DNA of 64,000 nt. It comes from Odontocerum albicorne (Eukaryota; Arthropoda; Insecta; Trichoptera; Odontoceridae). The notes beneath the pieces were generated by a model. The model searched no databases, had not been told where the DNA came from, and saw nothing but the letters and a program-made list of their open reading frames with translations. Positions 20,920 through 31,846 of this stretch are shown here, piece by piece. Positions within the stretch are counted from its first letter, which is position 1; each line of letters begins with the position of its first letter. The translations under genes were made by a program, and so were the position numbers. The stretch spans positions 38,574,301 through 38,638,300 of the forward strand of contig OX463855.1 in the NCBI GenBank assembly GCA_949825065.1. The letters are read 5' to 3'.

Positions 20920-21600
20920 CACGTAAGAGAAATATTATAATTGATATAACGTAACGATAGATTTTGATGAGTTAAGGTCTGAAAGTCTCATAATGATCCG
21001 CAACCCCTTGTGATCGAGAATGATTGCCAACCACCCTGCGGATGGAAAACGCCTTTGCATGTATTAATTTATTGTAAGCAAGCTGTCGCACTTCAGCAAG
21101 TGCACAGTCTTAACATAACAAACTCAAATTTTCGATGGCAATGAGAACCGAGTTCCAAAACTATCAGCGAGTTTAATCTACTGCAGCCATTCGTTAGACA
21201 TGATTTTTTACATAGCGCTATTTTTACGTTGTTCAACAGCGCTTTAAGAATTCGTGATAAGCAGAATATAAGCAACAGAAACACTTAAATTAAGACGTAA
21301 AATCGTCTAAGAGCAAAGACAGTCTGGAAGTAAATCCACCAGGAATCGTACGTCTGAATTGGATATTAAGTCATATAGCGGACACATAGTAACCTAACTT
21401 AACATAAGTCTGTAATTTTATTAAATTATTCAATCGGGATGACTTTTCACACAAGAACAGAAATGTCAAGACTTATTACAGTTTTACCATATATTCTAAA
21501 AAGAATCACATCACGCCTTTAATGCAAGATTATCACAAATCAAAATGACATACTTTCGAGATAATTGATTTTAAAACCATGAAAATATATCTACTATGAC
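20920..21600. other. Unassigned AT-rich DNA
   Basis: No repeats shared with other regions were noticed. The short minus frame at 21093-21284 has no family motif. Confidence 0.35.
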
Positions 21601-21603
21601 TAC

Positions 21604-21910
21604 GAGGGTGGCTACTTAAGTTTTGAGACAGACAAGTAAAAACAAATATTTATCATCGAAAATGGCTTTATTGTTTTTCAAAATACTCTCCATGAAGATC
21701 AATACACTTTTGCATCATTGAGTGAATCTCCTAGCGAACAGACGCGTTGGTTAATTTACAAGATGGCGGAAGTTTTAATGACAGCTGTGTATAAAAGGGA
21801 GCCTTTTATTGTTTTTCAAAATACTCTCCATGAAGATCAATACATTTTTGTATGCGTTTGAACCAATTTTCGAAGCACTTTTTCCACTCCGAATGAGGTA
21901 ACTTCAAAAC
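21604..21910 (-). pseudogene. Mariner C-terminal relic with filler insertion
   Basis: The left end ACGAGGGTGGCTACTTAAGT is a mariner-type terminal repeat beside a TA. The minus strand reads SEWKKCFENWFKRIQKCIDL then HGEYFEKQ and stop, the usual C-terminus of a mariner transposase. A 45-base piece of the element (ATTGTTTTTCAAAATACTCT onward) occurs twice, at 21672 and 21808, around about 85 bases of foreign sequence that also occurs inverted at 30225-30335. The 5' part is replaced by a microsatellite. Confidence 0.65.
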
Positions 21911-21924
21911 ATGCGTTTTGAATG

Positions 21925-22026
21925 TATGTATGTATGTATGTACGTATGTATGTATGTATGTATGTACGTACGTACGTATGTATGTATGTACGTACGTACG
22001 TACGTACGTATGCATGTATGTGTATG
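21925..22026. repeat. (TATG/TACG)n microsatellite
   Basis: About 25 tetranucleotide units with interspersed C for T changes. It gives meaningless HTYIHTY-type reading frames on the minus strand. Confidence 0.95.
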
Positions 22027-22935
22027 CAGTAACGTACCGTTTGCAAGTTAAGCGTTCTACCAACTAGGCCAAAGAAGTCGTCATCATATATTTTAAATGT
22101 ACTTTTTTAAGCGCAATCGGGAAACGAACCCGTAACGTTTGCTAGTCAAGTCTTCTAACATACCAACTAGATCACGATGATCGGCGTCGTATCTTTTCAG
22201 CATATAATATATATTTATTTAAAGCGCCAAATCAGAAATCGAACCCGTAAGCCCCGTTTGCAAGGCAAGAGTTCTATCCACTAAGCCAGTGCTCCGCAAC
22301 CGGTGTGCCGTGGCACACTGGTGTGCCGTGAGCCGTATACAGGTGTGCCGCGGTCAAATTCAATGTATTTGACATTTTACAATTTTTCATTATGTATTTA
22401 ATACACAATGACAAATTGTTTTTCATAATATTGTCTATTTTTCAAAATGTAGTATAGAATAATTATTATAACTAAATAATTTTTCAATGGTCCCCCAGCG
22501 CCTGGTGCCAACTGTTGAAAACTGCGTAGTGTGCTTTGTACACACCATGACCGCACCAAATTAGTCATAGACAAAGAAAAATGACCCTTATGCGCGACGC
22601 TGAAAACTCATGCGCATGCGTTATACTGCATTTGCAATTTGCATCTATAGTTTTATATATGTATACTTTTCAAATAAAAAACAAAAATTTATTGTAAAAT
22701 TTGTGTATCAATTTAATACCTATATATTTTAGCTTTTGGTGTGCCGCGGAATTCTAGGAAGAATTTTGGTGTGTCGTAGGGGAGAAAAGGTTGCGGAGCA
22801 CTGCACTAAGCAACGGTGGTCATTATAGAATATTTTCAATATCTGATTTTTTTTGCGCCTACAGGAATCGAACTTGAAAATTACCGATTGCAAGTCAAGC
22901 ATTCTACAAAGTAAGCCATAGAGGTGGTTTGTCAT
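22027..22935 (-). repeat. Tandem run of four tRNA-like units
   Basis: Four antisense units each show a B-box complement (GGGAAACGAACCC, GAAATCGAACCCG, GGAATCGAACTTG or a decayed form), a TTGCAAGTCAAG-type anticodon region, a TTCTAYC step and an A-box complement (CCAACTAG.TCA or CACTAAGC). Spacing is roughly 80-120 bases once the hAT insertion in unit three is removed. They resemble heads of a tRNA-derived SINE repeated in tandem rather than functional tRNA genes. Confidence 0.6.
22287..22803. mobile_element. hAT-like MITE, 517 bp, with perfect 8-bp target duplication
   Basis: Perfect 15-base inverted ends CAGTGCTCCGCAACC / GGTTGCGGAGCACTG are flanked by the same 8 bases CACTAAGC at 22279-22286 and 22804-22811. 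End sequence and duplication length are those of hAT elements. GTGTGCCG-rich sub-terminal repeats lie at both ends. No transposase is encoded, so it depended on an element elsewhere. It interrupts a tRNA-like unit. Confidence 0.9.
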
Positions 22936-23057
22936 ATTTTTATATTTGTTCTATTTTTATTAACCTCCAGTCCTGCTTTTATAAAATAAAATACGAATAG
23001 ACAATCTATATTATTTAAACCTAATTTATTAAACGTTAAAAATAAAAGAAAACATTT

Positions 23058-23300
23058 TTAATACTGAGCCGAATCACGATCCAGCATGAAAAACCCCCTG
23101 CGCCGTAAATCAGCCGGGTACGAAACGTTCGACATAAAAAATGGCCTTGGCATTGAAATTTTGATGTGAGACACGGCGAGTGTTTTTATTATTATTCGAA
23201 GCCGCGACCTCGACAACAGCGATAATGTTACGCCGGGCAGCGCAGCGTGCGCCGCCATTCCGCGGCGGCCTGACTGGAAAACTTTGATCGCGGAATAAAT
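23058..23300. promoter_or_regulatory. Isolated GC-rich island
   Basis: This stretch is clearly richer in G, C and CpG than its surroundings (for example GCCGGGCAGCGCAGCGTGCG, CCGCGGCGG), ending in a GATCGCGGAATAAATAACAT transition. It could be a decayed promoter, part of an LTR, or other regulatory DNA. No frame with a recognisable domain was seen. Confidence 0.3.
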
Positions 23301-23466
23301 AACATATATAATACAACGTATGGATGCAAACGGAGATGACACACAAAAACACTTTTTATTTAGTCAATAGATAAATACCACTACGCTGCCTGTCAGGGAT
23401 AGGTAGAGGATATAACACCAAATTTTCGTTTCGCGACATAAACCTTGCGCTCCTTTCATATACATA

Positions 23467-23869
23467 ACACATCGATCAATAAGTCCCGGGACTAACTACT
23501 AAAAAAACATTTGTTTGCCAAAATTCTTCTTTATTCATCAACATAGTCTCCTTCAAGAGCGATACATTCATTCCAGCGCTTTCCTAACTTTTCTAGACCA
23601 GTCGTGTAGAACGATTTATATTTGGTTTCAAAATAGGCGTTAGTTTCGGCAATCACTTCTTCATTGGAGGCAAATCTCTTTCCCTGGAGCATCTTTTTGA
23701 GGTCTGCGAACAGCCGTAAGTCGCTTGGAGCCAAATCTGGAAAACACGGTGGGTGCGGAAGCAATTCAAAGTTCAACTCATGCAATTTGGCCATCGTTAC
23801 AATCGACTGACACGGTGCATTGTCCTGATGAAAGAGAACTTTTTTCTTTTTCATATGGGACCGTTTTTA
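23467..23869 (-). pseudogene. Mariner (irritans-like) C-terminal half
   Basis: The terminal repeat ACACATCGATCAATAAGTCC lies next to a TA at 23465. Minus frame 23531-23854 reads KVLFHQDNAPCQSIVTMAKL then ELLPHPPCFPDLAPSDLRLF and WNECIALEGDYVDE, with stop. Two catalytic Asp positions (HQDN and PSD) are present with mariner spacing. The 5' half is missing: the copy ends at about 23869 where unrelated sequence and then family K begin. Same lineage as 48447-49419. Confidence 0.85.
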
Positions 23870-23909
23870 TGCAATTTCTGCCCTTATTTATTGACCCTAA
23901 GTTTCTTTT

Positions 23910-24545
23910 TTTATATAAATAAATATAGGTTTATTGACAGCAACATAGTATGTACAAAATATATTTTAAATAACATTTCTAAAACACATAAATTGCAGAT
24001 AATACATTAAATACAGAAGCTATTAAAAGGTTGGGCTCATCTAATAAGATCCCCTCGGCCAAGATACATCCCACTAATATAGGGCGAACCCAGCCACGGG
24101 GACACCAGATGTTTTTCAGCCCACACCCTTGAACACGTAGAACAAGAATATAAAAAAACACAGAAAATAAATAGATGACAAAAAAAATACATTCGAGAAA
24201 GAAGACATGTAAAGGTCCGGGTTCATCCCACAAACATTCCCCCGGCTGAGATACACCCCACCAATGTAGGGCGAGCCCGACCGCAAGGGCATCGGGGGGG
24301 CTTCCATCCCACACCCCCACATATCTAGATTAAAGAATAAATTTAAAAAAAACAAAAACGTGTGGCAGAAAACAAAATAAAAAGTAAACCCACATATACC
24401 ACCTCAGGTTAACTGTCAGCAAGAACGAAAAAAAGGAAAGCCTCAAAGGAGTCCAAATTTTACAAAATGGGAAATGAAATAGTTGAGACAACATTGAAAT
24501 AGTTAGGCAGTAATACATTGAGATAGTTAAGCAGTTTTAAAAGAA
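23910..24545 (-). mobile_element. Family K LINE 3' end, copy 2
   Basis: Near-identical to 4456-5050, with the same tail at the low-coordinate side (ATAAATAAATATAGGTTTAT), the same internal duplication and the same GGTTAACTGTCAGCAAGAAC right part. The 114-codon minus frame matches the one at 4508-4852 but is likely not a gene. Confidence 0.55.
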
Positions 24546-24970
24546 TTAATGAGAATATCGGGGTTTAGCAGAAATATAAACTTGAATCCTACAGTATATC
24601 GTGTTATTTATTTGCAAATATATTAAACGCAAAAAGGATTCAACCCAATTATGTAAATTGGCAATAAAAACTAAATTGAATTCATTTAAAAAAAGCTTTT
24701 AAAATTGGCATAGACTTTATTTGTAACAGTTTCTCTCGAAAAAGTAGAAAATGGAGCTATCAAACTTGAAAACAAAACGTCACACTTCATTTATTATTCA
24801 GGGTCAATATGATTGAAACCCAAGTTCTGGTAACAGACGAAAATTAAAGTTTAAATTTAATGTGACGGTTTATAAGACAATTTGAAAGTGTTTCTGAGCA
24901 AATAAAGTTATTTACAATAACATGATAAATAATGTTTGTTTAAAGGGCATAAGTATTAAAAAATACTTAA
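24545..24970. other. AT-rich DNA, nothing recognised
   Basis: No reading frame, no shared repeat. Confidence 0.35.
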
Positions 24971-24976
24971 TACATA

Positions 24977-25445
24977 CGAGGCATATCCAGAAAGTAAGTG
25001 TACTGAATTTTTGTAGGTTACAATTTTATTTATTTAAACAAAAAAATTACGTGGTTACCGTAGTACATATGTAAGCTATTTTTCGACCTAGTCGCCATTC
25101 CTCTCAATGCAGGTGGTGAAGCGGGGTATTAACTTTTTGATGCCTTCCTCGAAGTAGTTTCCCGCCAACCCCTCCGTCCACTTCTCCACCTCCTCCTTTA
25201 GCTCCTCGTCGGTTGAAAACCTTTTTCCACCCATGTACAGCTTCAGGGAGGTAAAGAGATAGTAATCTGAAGGTGCTAGGTCAAGATATCCACATAGGCA
25301 TGTGAGTGAATGATTGATGCAAATATAGAGCGTGTGATGAAAAGTTGTAGGGCAATGCAATGGTTGTTGTTTTGATATGGTTGTCGAAAATAAAATCCAT
25401 CCGGTCGTGAGAGCCTCAGTACACTTACTTTCTGGATACGCCTCG
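24977..25445 (-). pseudogene. Internally deleted mariner, 469 bp, both ends present
   Basis: Inverted ends CGAGGCATATCCAGAAAGTA and (complement) CGAGGCGTATCCAGAAAGTA are each flanked by TA (24975-24976, 25446-25447). The minus strand keeps the transposase C-terminus: LDLAPSDYYLFTSLKLYMGG, KRFSTDEELKEEVEKW, GLAGNYFEEGIKKLI and TTCIERNGD. The third catalytic Asp (PSD) is present, but everything upstream is deleted. It is a third mariner lineage, distinct by ends and protein from the copies at 23467 and 44613. Confidence 0.85.
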
Positions 25446-25449
25446 TACA

Positions 25450-26110
25450 TGCGAGTATTTACCAACACGGAGTATGCAGAGAGCGCCAGACTTTTCTATC
25501 TCAACACACATCCTTCGCCTCTTCCACATCCATACACCTTCTCATAAAACTTCTAAGATTCTCTGACTTTCCTCGTTTCCTTCTTTCAGATTATCATTCA
25601 TTTGGTACAACCATACTTACCTTGGTCTTGCTCTCACACGCCTTTCACTCACATTTGAACTATATATTTGTTTCGTTAATCTCTCTTCTTTCATTCGTTT
25701 CACATGCCAAAACCATCTCAGCGTGCTCTACTTCATCTTACTCAACACATCAGTTTATAATTCCGTATTCTGTCAAACATTGTCATCTCGTCTATTCTTC
25801 TCAATGCACGCAATTCTACAGAATTTATTCGACTCCTGTCAATCATTTTCTACGTCTACATTTCACCTCATACACCTAAGTTGGCAAATTTACGTTTCCT
25901 TCTTTCAGAATATCATTAATTTGATCCAACCATACTTTCCTTGATCTTCGTCTCACACGCCTTCCACTCACATTCGCACTATATATCTGGTTTTTTTTTT
26001 CATTAATTCGTTCCACATCTAAAACAATATCACCCTGTTCTTCTTCATCTTACACAACACATCAACCCTAGATTCACATTCATCCCTTATCATTTTATTC
26101 CATATTCTAC
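25450..26110 (-). pseudogene. Family X: one long copy followed by a second partial copy
   Basis: Antisense copy one (25450-25870) runs from the terminal AGAGAGCGYCAGACTTTYCT block to the inner EMRAL segment. Copy two (25880-26110) restarts at the RPRKVWLDQI level (CCAACCATACTTTCCTTGAT). Many stops and shifts. The first copy abuts the mariner right end at 25447. Confidence 0.6.
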
Positions 26111-26437
26111 GCTTGAGGATTTAAATTATAAAAATATTTGACGAGGCTTTAAATTTAAAAAAATACTGGGAGCATTAAACAATTAGGGGATATTTAGTCA
26201 AGAAATAATAATTAGCAAGACAACAACAAAAATTTATGATGAATGATGTATTTTTATTTTGATTAATTGTTTCGCAGGAAAAGTATCATTTGCATTTCAT
26301 AAAAAAAAAAAAAAAACAATCTAGCCATTGTGACTTGTTAACCTTATAAATGCAAATATGTTTTCGTGTCACAAAAGTGACAATACGTTAAAACAGATAT
26401 TACTATTTTTTCCACTTTGAATTGAACATACGAGTAC

Positions 26438-26958
26438 AGCGAACCCTTGCCAACTTCGGGGAACGTTCTTATAATAATGTCGCGATCGGCAAAATCGCGG
26501 TTCATGAAACGGGAATTTCATACAAAACAGGGGGTCGTGGAATTTAAAAGATAATATTGGTGTTTAATTTATCTGTGAAGCAAAAAGCGGTGTTTTATTG
26601 TTTTTTTAAATAACATTAAAATTGTTGGTAATTAAATTCTTTTCGAAAATATTTCTAGATAAAACTGCAAAATAGTTTGCAAATTTCGTTTAAAAATTAG
26701 GTTCCACTCTATCTGTGGAAAACAGTTCGAAAGTTGAAATGCCATAATAAACTGAGTAAATTGTTAAGTCAAAACTGGATTTCTTTCATTTCTCCTTCCA
26801 CATTTTTAGTGTCATCTTCGTAATTGAATTAATTTTCACAGGACATCGGTCAACTCCTTAATCCGAAGACATTTTTTTTTCAGTAAAATATTATTTAACT
26901 AAATAGCGTTATGTTTAAACCGCGATTGGTAAGACCGCAATTGGCGAACGATTACTGC
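26438..26958. mobile_element. Possible degenerate DNA transposon
   Basis: The left end CAGCGAACCCTTGCCAACTT and the complement of the right end CAGTAATCGTTCGCCAATTG are loosely similar, as are TCGGCAAAATCGCGG inside the left and CAATTGCGGTC..CAATCGCGG inside the right. The pattern is reminiscent of pogo/Tigger-type ends. No coding sequence. Confidence 0.3.
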
Positions 26959-26959
26959 A

Positions 26960-27420
26960 AATAAATCTAACAAATGTTAAGATAAAACATGTTTGGGTTG
27001 TAAATCTGTCAACACAGTCGCCTAAAAACGCATTAAATAATGTTTAATGTTAAACGTACACTAATTATTCAAACACAAATTTATAAAAATAAATTTTGTA
27101 GGTTTCTTAAACAGTACAGTTAGCGTGTTTTGCGTATTGAATTTTTCACGAACGAAAAATAGCGTTTGACCATGACAGGTCATTTGCTCTTTGCATGTTT
27201 TATCGACTCTAATATACCTTGCTCAAAGGTCTTTAGGACAATGGACTCGTTAAACTATAAGTATATGTACGATCCAACTCGGGAATCTTAAAAGATTTGA
27301 GTCTGTTTACATCAACTACAAATACTTAAACCAATTAAACATGCTAACTGAAAAACAATTAAGTCTATGATCTAGGAATTTGTTTGGATTCGCAATCGAA
27401 GTGTATATGTTATACATATA
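26960..27420. other. AT-rich DNA, nothing recognised
   Basis: No frames or shared repeats. Confidence 0.35.
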
Positions 27421-27426
27421 CATGAT

Positions 27427-27510
27427 ATATACATACATACATACATACATGCATACATACATGCATGCATGCATCGATACATACATACATACATACATGC
27501 ATGCATACAT

Positions 27511-27541
<31 letters not shown>

Positions 27542-27567
27542 TACGCACACGCACACACACACATACA
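27427..27567. repeat. (CATA/CATG)n and (CA)n microsatellite
   Basis: Tetranucleotide CATA units with CATG variants grade into CACA repeats. The CVCVCVYVCMY-type frames over it are artefacts. Confidence 0.95.
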
Positions 27568-27666
27568 TAGTATTTAGTATGATAGGGTTTATTATATAAA
27601 CCTGTTAAGTATTTCAATCAAAACTCTTTATTACACCTATATGCAATAAATTGTTTACATAGCGCG

Positions 27667-28140
27667 CCTGTTTATTTATTTTATAAAGTTTACATATTCA
27701 AATTAAACACAATTACATACAAAGCTTTAAAACAATTCATATACAGTAACAAGAAAAAAACAAAATTAACAATAAATATTTGTTAAGTCATTACTTAGTA
27801 TTGTACATTACTGAGAAAACTTGTAACACTTTCGAGAAAAGCATTTTCTGAAATGTTGAAGATGTTAACTATCGAGGCCCCATTCAAAATGGACAGCCCG
27901 TGAAATAATAGAAGAACTCTTGTTAAGTTAGTTCTACTTCTTGCCAGTCTAAATAGATTAATATTCCTGTACCTCGAATAGTTAACAGGAACATAAAACC
28001 ATGTATGTATTTTCCAACACAGTTGAATTACATGTTGCTCCCGTCAGCACCTTCCCTCACATCCCTCCTCACGCTTAGAAGGTAGTATCCCAATATACCT
28101 TAAAGAAGCCTTGTAGGATAGAGCCACAAGTACAAAGGGT
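27667..28140 (-). pseudogene. Jockey-like LINE 3' end
   Basis: The minus strand reads LFHGLSILNGASIVNIFN then ISENAFLESVTSFLS, homologous to the terminal residues of 12138-12674 (LLNKAADIDIFNISDNVFKE). Upstream it carries RRDVREGADGSN and NLFRLARSRTNL-type residues in broken frames. The tail AAATAAATAAAC is at the low-coordinate end. It directly precedes the RTE insertion. Confidence 0.65.
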
Positions 28141-28195
28141 ACTCACATAAGAAGAGATATCTCAAAATTTGTCTTTTGGACTTTTTCCGCCATTT

Positions 28196-29233
28196 CTTCT
28201 TCTTCTAAGTGCCCTGTCGGGTCCCCCCAACGTTGGCGATCACTTCGGCGAATCCGTCTCGGTCCTGAGCCGCCCGGAACAGTTCCTCTGCACTCCGGAT
28301 GCCGGTCCACTCCCTCACATTCTGCAGCCAGGACATCTGTCTTCTTCCGGGCCCCCGGTGTCCCTCGACTTTCCCCTTCAATATAAGCTGGAGCAAGTGG
28401 TACTTCTCTCCACGCAGCACGTGACCCAGATATGAAATCTTTCTAACTTTTATAGTGGACAACAACTCCCTGTCAGCTCTAGCTCGCCTCAGGACTTCGG
28501 TATTTGTCACCATGTCTGTCCAGGGAATTTTGAGCATTCGACGATGCAACCACATTTCAAATGCTTCCAGTCTGTTCATTGCCTGGACTTTCAAGGTCCA
28601 TGTTTCACAACCGTACAATAAAACAGACCACACATAGCATCTAATCATCCTCTGACGGAGTTTCAAATTTAAGTTGTCATCACAGAAGAGCGACTTCATT
28701 TTATTAAATGCAGTTCTTGCTGCCTCAATTCTGCACCTGATTTCCACATCCGGGTCGAGAGACTGCGTGAGTATGCTGCCGAGGTATCTGAATTTCTCCA
28801 CCCTTTCGACGCTACGGCCGTTCAAACGCAACACTGACCCACTGTAATCCAACCGCCCGAATGTCATCCACTTGGTTTTACTGACATTTATTGTAAGACC
28901 CACTCTTTCACCGGACTCGTCAACAAGATTAAGAAGGTCCTGGAGACCATTGACGCTTTCGGCTAGTAAAACGGTGTCATCCGCATATCTGATATTGTTT
29001 ATCATAACGCCATTAATCTTCAAACCTTTATCGGTGCTGCTGAGGGATCTTTTAAAGACATGGTCAGAATATAAATTGAATAACAATGGAGACAGGATAC
29101 AACCCTGTCTTACGCCTCGTTGGATAGCAATTGCATTCGAATTCTCGCATCCCTGTCTTATTTCGGCTGTCTGGAACCAGTAGAGGTTCTTAATAAAATT
29201 CAGATCTTTAGTATCAATGTTGCAATCCGCCAT
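28196..29233 (-). pseudogene. RTE-like endonuclease-reverse transcriptase, C-terminal 342 codons open (copy 1)
   Basis: This is the longest believable coding frame in the window. From the start it reads palm-domain motifs: GVRQGCILSPLLFNLYSDHV (block 4), IRYADDTVLLAESVNGLQDL with the catalytic YADD, GLTINVSKTKWMTF, then FRYLGSILTQSLDPDVEIRC, RMIRCYVWSVLLYGCETWTL, the thumb/tail EAFEMWLHRRMLKIPWTDMV, ISYLGHVLRG and GPGRRQMSWLQNVREWTGIR, ending VIANVGGTRQGT. The stop is followed on the minus strand by a (GAA)n tail, typical of RTE elements. N-terminal endonuclease and first palm blocks are missing, so it is a 5'-truncated insertion. Clade assignment within RTE-like LINEs is by eye. Confidence 0.85.
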
Positions 29234-29234
29234 T

Positions 29235-29570
29235 TAAGAATAACAAATCTCCCGAGGGCTTCACACCAATATTCCGAGACTCGTTTAGCAACCCCCAATG
29301 GCCTATAAGCAGACTAACAGTTTCTCCACACGATGACTAAATGAAAGTCTGCTGTATAAATAAATACTTCCGTCTTTGATGCATTCTACTGTGAATCAAA
29401 AGTATTAAAGAATATAAAAAAAAAATTGTCTTTTTTTTATAAATAAAACATTATGTGAAATCTCCTGAGTAAATAATCAAATATAAGAAAGAAAAGAGAA
29501 AATTTAATAATATTTGGGTAGGATATCATTTTTCAAAAATTACCTAAAATTTAAAAAAATGCACAATGGA
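29235..29570. other. AT-rich DNA flanking the RTE truncation point
   Basis: No recognisable feature. Confidence 0.35.
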
Positions 29571-29574
29571 GTGA

Positions 29575-29670
29575 TACATACATACATACATACATACATG
29601 CATGCATGCATCCATACATACATACATACATACATGCATGCATACATACATACACACACACGCACACGCA
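29575..29670. repeat. (CATA/CATG)n microsatellite
   Basis: Same composition and order as 27427-27567, including the CATGCATGCATCCATACATA step and a CACGCACACG end. This may be a duplicated or converged locus. Confidence 0.95.
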
Positions 29671-29829
29671 CAGTTGTCATTTTTAGATTTAAAATTATTG
29701 GCACTAAAACAATAAAAAATAATATAACCCTTTCTGCTTAGACTACGACGCTTCTGAAACTTGGTCATAATTTTAAGTTAACATAACAGCAATTATGAAA
29801 AATCTCTTTCATTAATTTATAATCACTTA

Positions 29830-30475
29830 GGCCGAGGCCACACCAAAGTGCTTCGTTAGGTGCTAAGCTAGGTTTTACGTGACTCATATACTAGGTGACT
29901 TCATCCTCGGCCACACCAAAGTGCTACTCACAAATTCATTTGACAGTTGGGAGCGGTTGAGTCAACACACGATGTCACTACTAACCGATTTCATTACAAC
30001 TTACCATCCTTATTGTAATTTATTTGAAACCGGTAGGGTTATACCGTCATAAAAAAGTGGAATAAACAGTGTTTGTTAAAAATAAATTACAATGTCTTTA
30101 AACCTCCACAACGTTAATGCCTTAACTATAAACAACATCCTTATTTACTTCCTGTGCAACTTTATTCCGAAGTGATTTTATTACAGGTATATTTTTGTAT
30201 AATTTGCTCTATGAGTTCCACAAAGGTTCCCTTTTATACACAGCTGTTATTAAAACTTCCGCCAATTTGTAAAATCATGGGGACACAATAAAATTAACCA
30301 ACACGTCTGTTCGCTAGGAGATTCACTCGGTGACTAATCGTTATGCAACGTGGCGCAAAGCGTGCAGTGTGGCCATTGCGATAGTATGCGGTGCGTTGGT
30401 TCGCTAGGATATGTCGCCTAGCTCGCAGCATAGCTCTAAGCATCAAGCGAGGCTCCTACCTGTGTGGCTGAGGCC
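29830..30475. mobile_element. PIF/Harbinger-like MITE, 646 bp including a nested Y copy
   Basis: Ends GGCCGAGGCCACAC and (complement) GGCCTCAGCCACAC are flanked by TTA at 29827-29829 and 30476-30478, matching the 3-bp TWA target preference of PIF/Harbinger. Internal motif GCCACACCAAAGTGCT is repeated at 29840 and 29911. A family Y copy lies at 30015-30135. A segment at 30225-30335 also occurs, inverted, inside the mariner at 21.7 kb. Confidence 0.6.
30015..30135 (+). mobile_element. Family Y copy with 10-bp target duplication
   Basis: Flanked by CATCCTTATT at 30005-30014 and 30136-30145. It begins with an inverted scrap of its own tail (GTAATTTATTT), then GAAACCGGTAGGGTTATACC, the right inverted end and the tail to AACTATAAACAA. 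The 5' half of the ribozyme-like core is missing. Confidence 0.7.
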
Positions 30476-30634
30476 TTATACTTTCTAGAAAATGGCATTA
30501 CGCTGGCGTATAGTGAGCGCTGGAAAGATATCCCATGACTTTGTGACGACAGTGGGCACCCTCCCTTCTGCAGACCATCAAGTGATGGCTGTGGCCGCAA
30601 TGGACCTCTCCAAAGCCAAAGAATTTCCAACGGA

Positions 30635-30695
30635 AATCGAAATTGCAGCCCCCAGGTCAAAAGACAGTCATCTTACAAACTAGGTCACGGAGGTC
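30635..30695 (-). mobile_element. SINE A tRNA-like head only
   Basis: The complement reads GACCTCCGTGACCTAGTTTG then GATTTCCGTTGG, the A and B box region of SINE A. The body is replaced by unrelated sequence. Confidence 0.5.
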
Positions 30696-30699
30696 GTCG

Positions 30700-31370
30700 T
30701 TTTATGAAGTATGCTTTTTTTAATGTACTTTGTTTCTTGAAAATCGTGTTTCAATTCTATCATATTGTTTGAAAATCGTGTTTTAGTTCCATCATATTGT
30801 TTACGAATTCTGAAAAGTTTCTAATGAGGTAGACAAAGCTAAAAAAAATTTTATAAAATACGTTATCCAAGAAAATGTAGAAAATGGAGTCACATACATT
30901 TTTAAACAAGTAACATTTGTTTACTTTCATAAAAAAGAAACAATGTTGTTTTCCTTCAAACGCTTTTACAACGGAATGAATATAAAACGAACCCCAATAC
31001 TTGTACATTTTCCATAAATTTTAAGCATATCAACATAAAAACTATACAATACATACATATATTACATCGTTCTATGAAGAAAAAAAAACACCTTGAAGAA
31101 ATACTCAACACGCTTTCACAGATATAAAATTATTCCAATAATAGCCGAGATTCGTCGTGAAAAACCGGATTTGAACGATCGAGAAAAAAGAAACAAATTA
31201 ATTGACTCGTTTCTATTTAGCTAACGAAGCAAAGAAAAAGGTTAGAAACTGTGATATTTTCTTATATTAAAGTCTGGCATTTTCATTTTTTATAAATAAT
31301 TAATTGAGTTATACCACACACACTATTTCATATAGTTCGTTATTTTTATAGATTGATAAACTTAAGTTTA
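30700..31370. other. AT-rich DNA, nothing recognised
   Basis: Short duplication around GTTTCAATTCTATCATATTG / GTTTTAGTTCCATCATATTG (30748 and 30778). No gene. Confidence 0.4.
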
Positions 31371-31374
31371 ATAA

Positions 31375-31790
31375 ATTTATTCTCATTTCATGGGCCGAAA
31401 AAACGACGATTTTTAAGATTTTTTTTCAGTGAACGAATTATTTTTTGAAATTGTTAATCGGCAATTCAAGGGCCATATAAACTTGTTTAAAAAAATTTCG
31501 TTTTTTACACTTCTACACGACAAATTAAATATCAATTCATCATTCCAAGAAATCTTACTGGACGAGAATTCTTGGAAAATAAGGCTACTGACATAACAAT
31601 AGACGACCCGAAAGCTGCGAAGCTCAGGTCATTATTCGACCGGCGCACTCGACTATAAACTCTCATAACTTTTCGAATTTTCAAGATTTTTGAACATTTC
31701 TTACTGGAAATCATCCAAAAAGGATTATAGAAAAATAAATTTAAAAAAAAAACTATTTTTTGAAAATTCTAAATGAGAATACCCCTTTAA
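31375..31790. mobile_element. Family W MITE, copy with internal deletion
   Basis: Left ATTCTCATTTCATGGGCCGA and right AAATGAGAATACCCC ends are followed by TTTAA. The conserved core (GACCCGAAAGCTGCGAAGCT) lies at 31605-31675. About 240 bases present in 20264-20916 are missing from the middle. Confidence 0.65.
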
Positions 31791-31846
31791 TATCATTAAA
31801 ACATTCTAGTCGCACAATGAAGTGCAAAATACAAAATGTGTTCCAT

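Noticed and set aside
27316..27617. Cys/Val/Tyr/Met-rich frames on both strands
   Set aside because: Translation of CATA/CACA microsatellite; the same applies to 21806-22063 and 29514-29768.
28169..29308. Plus-strand frames opposite the RTE reverse transcriptase
   Set aside because: They are antisense shadows of a frame with clear reverse transcriptase motifs.
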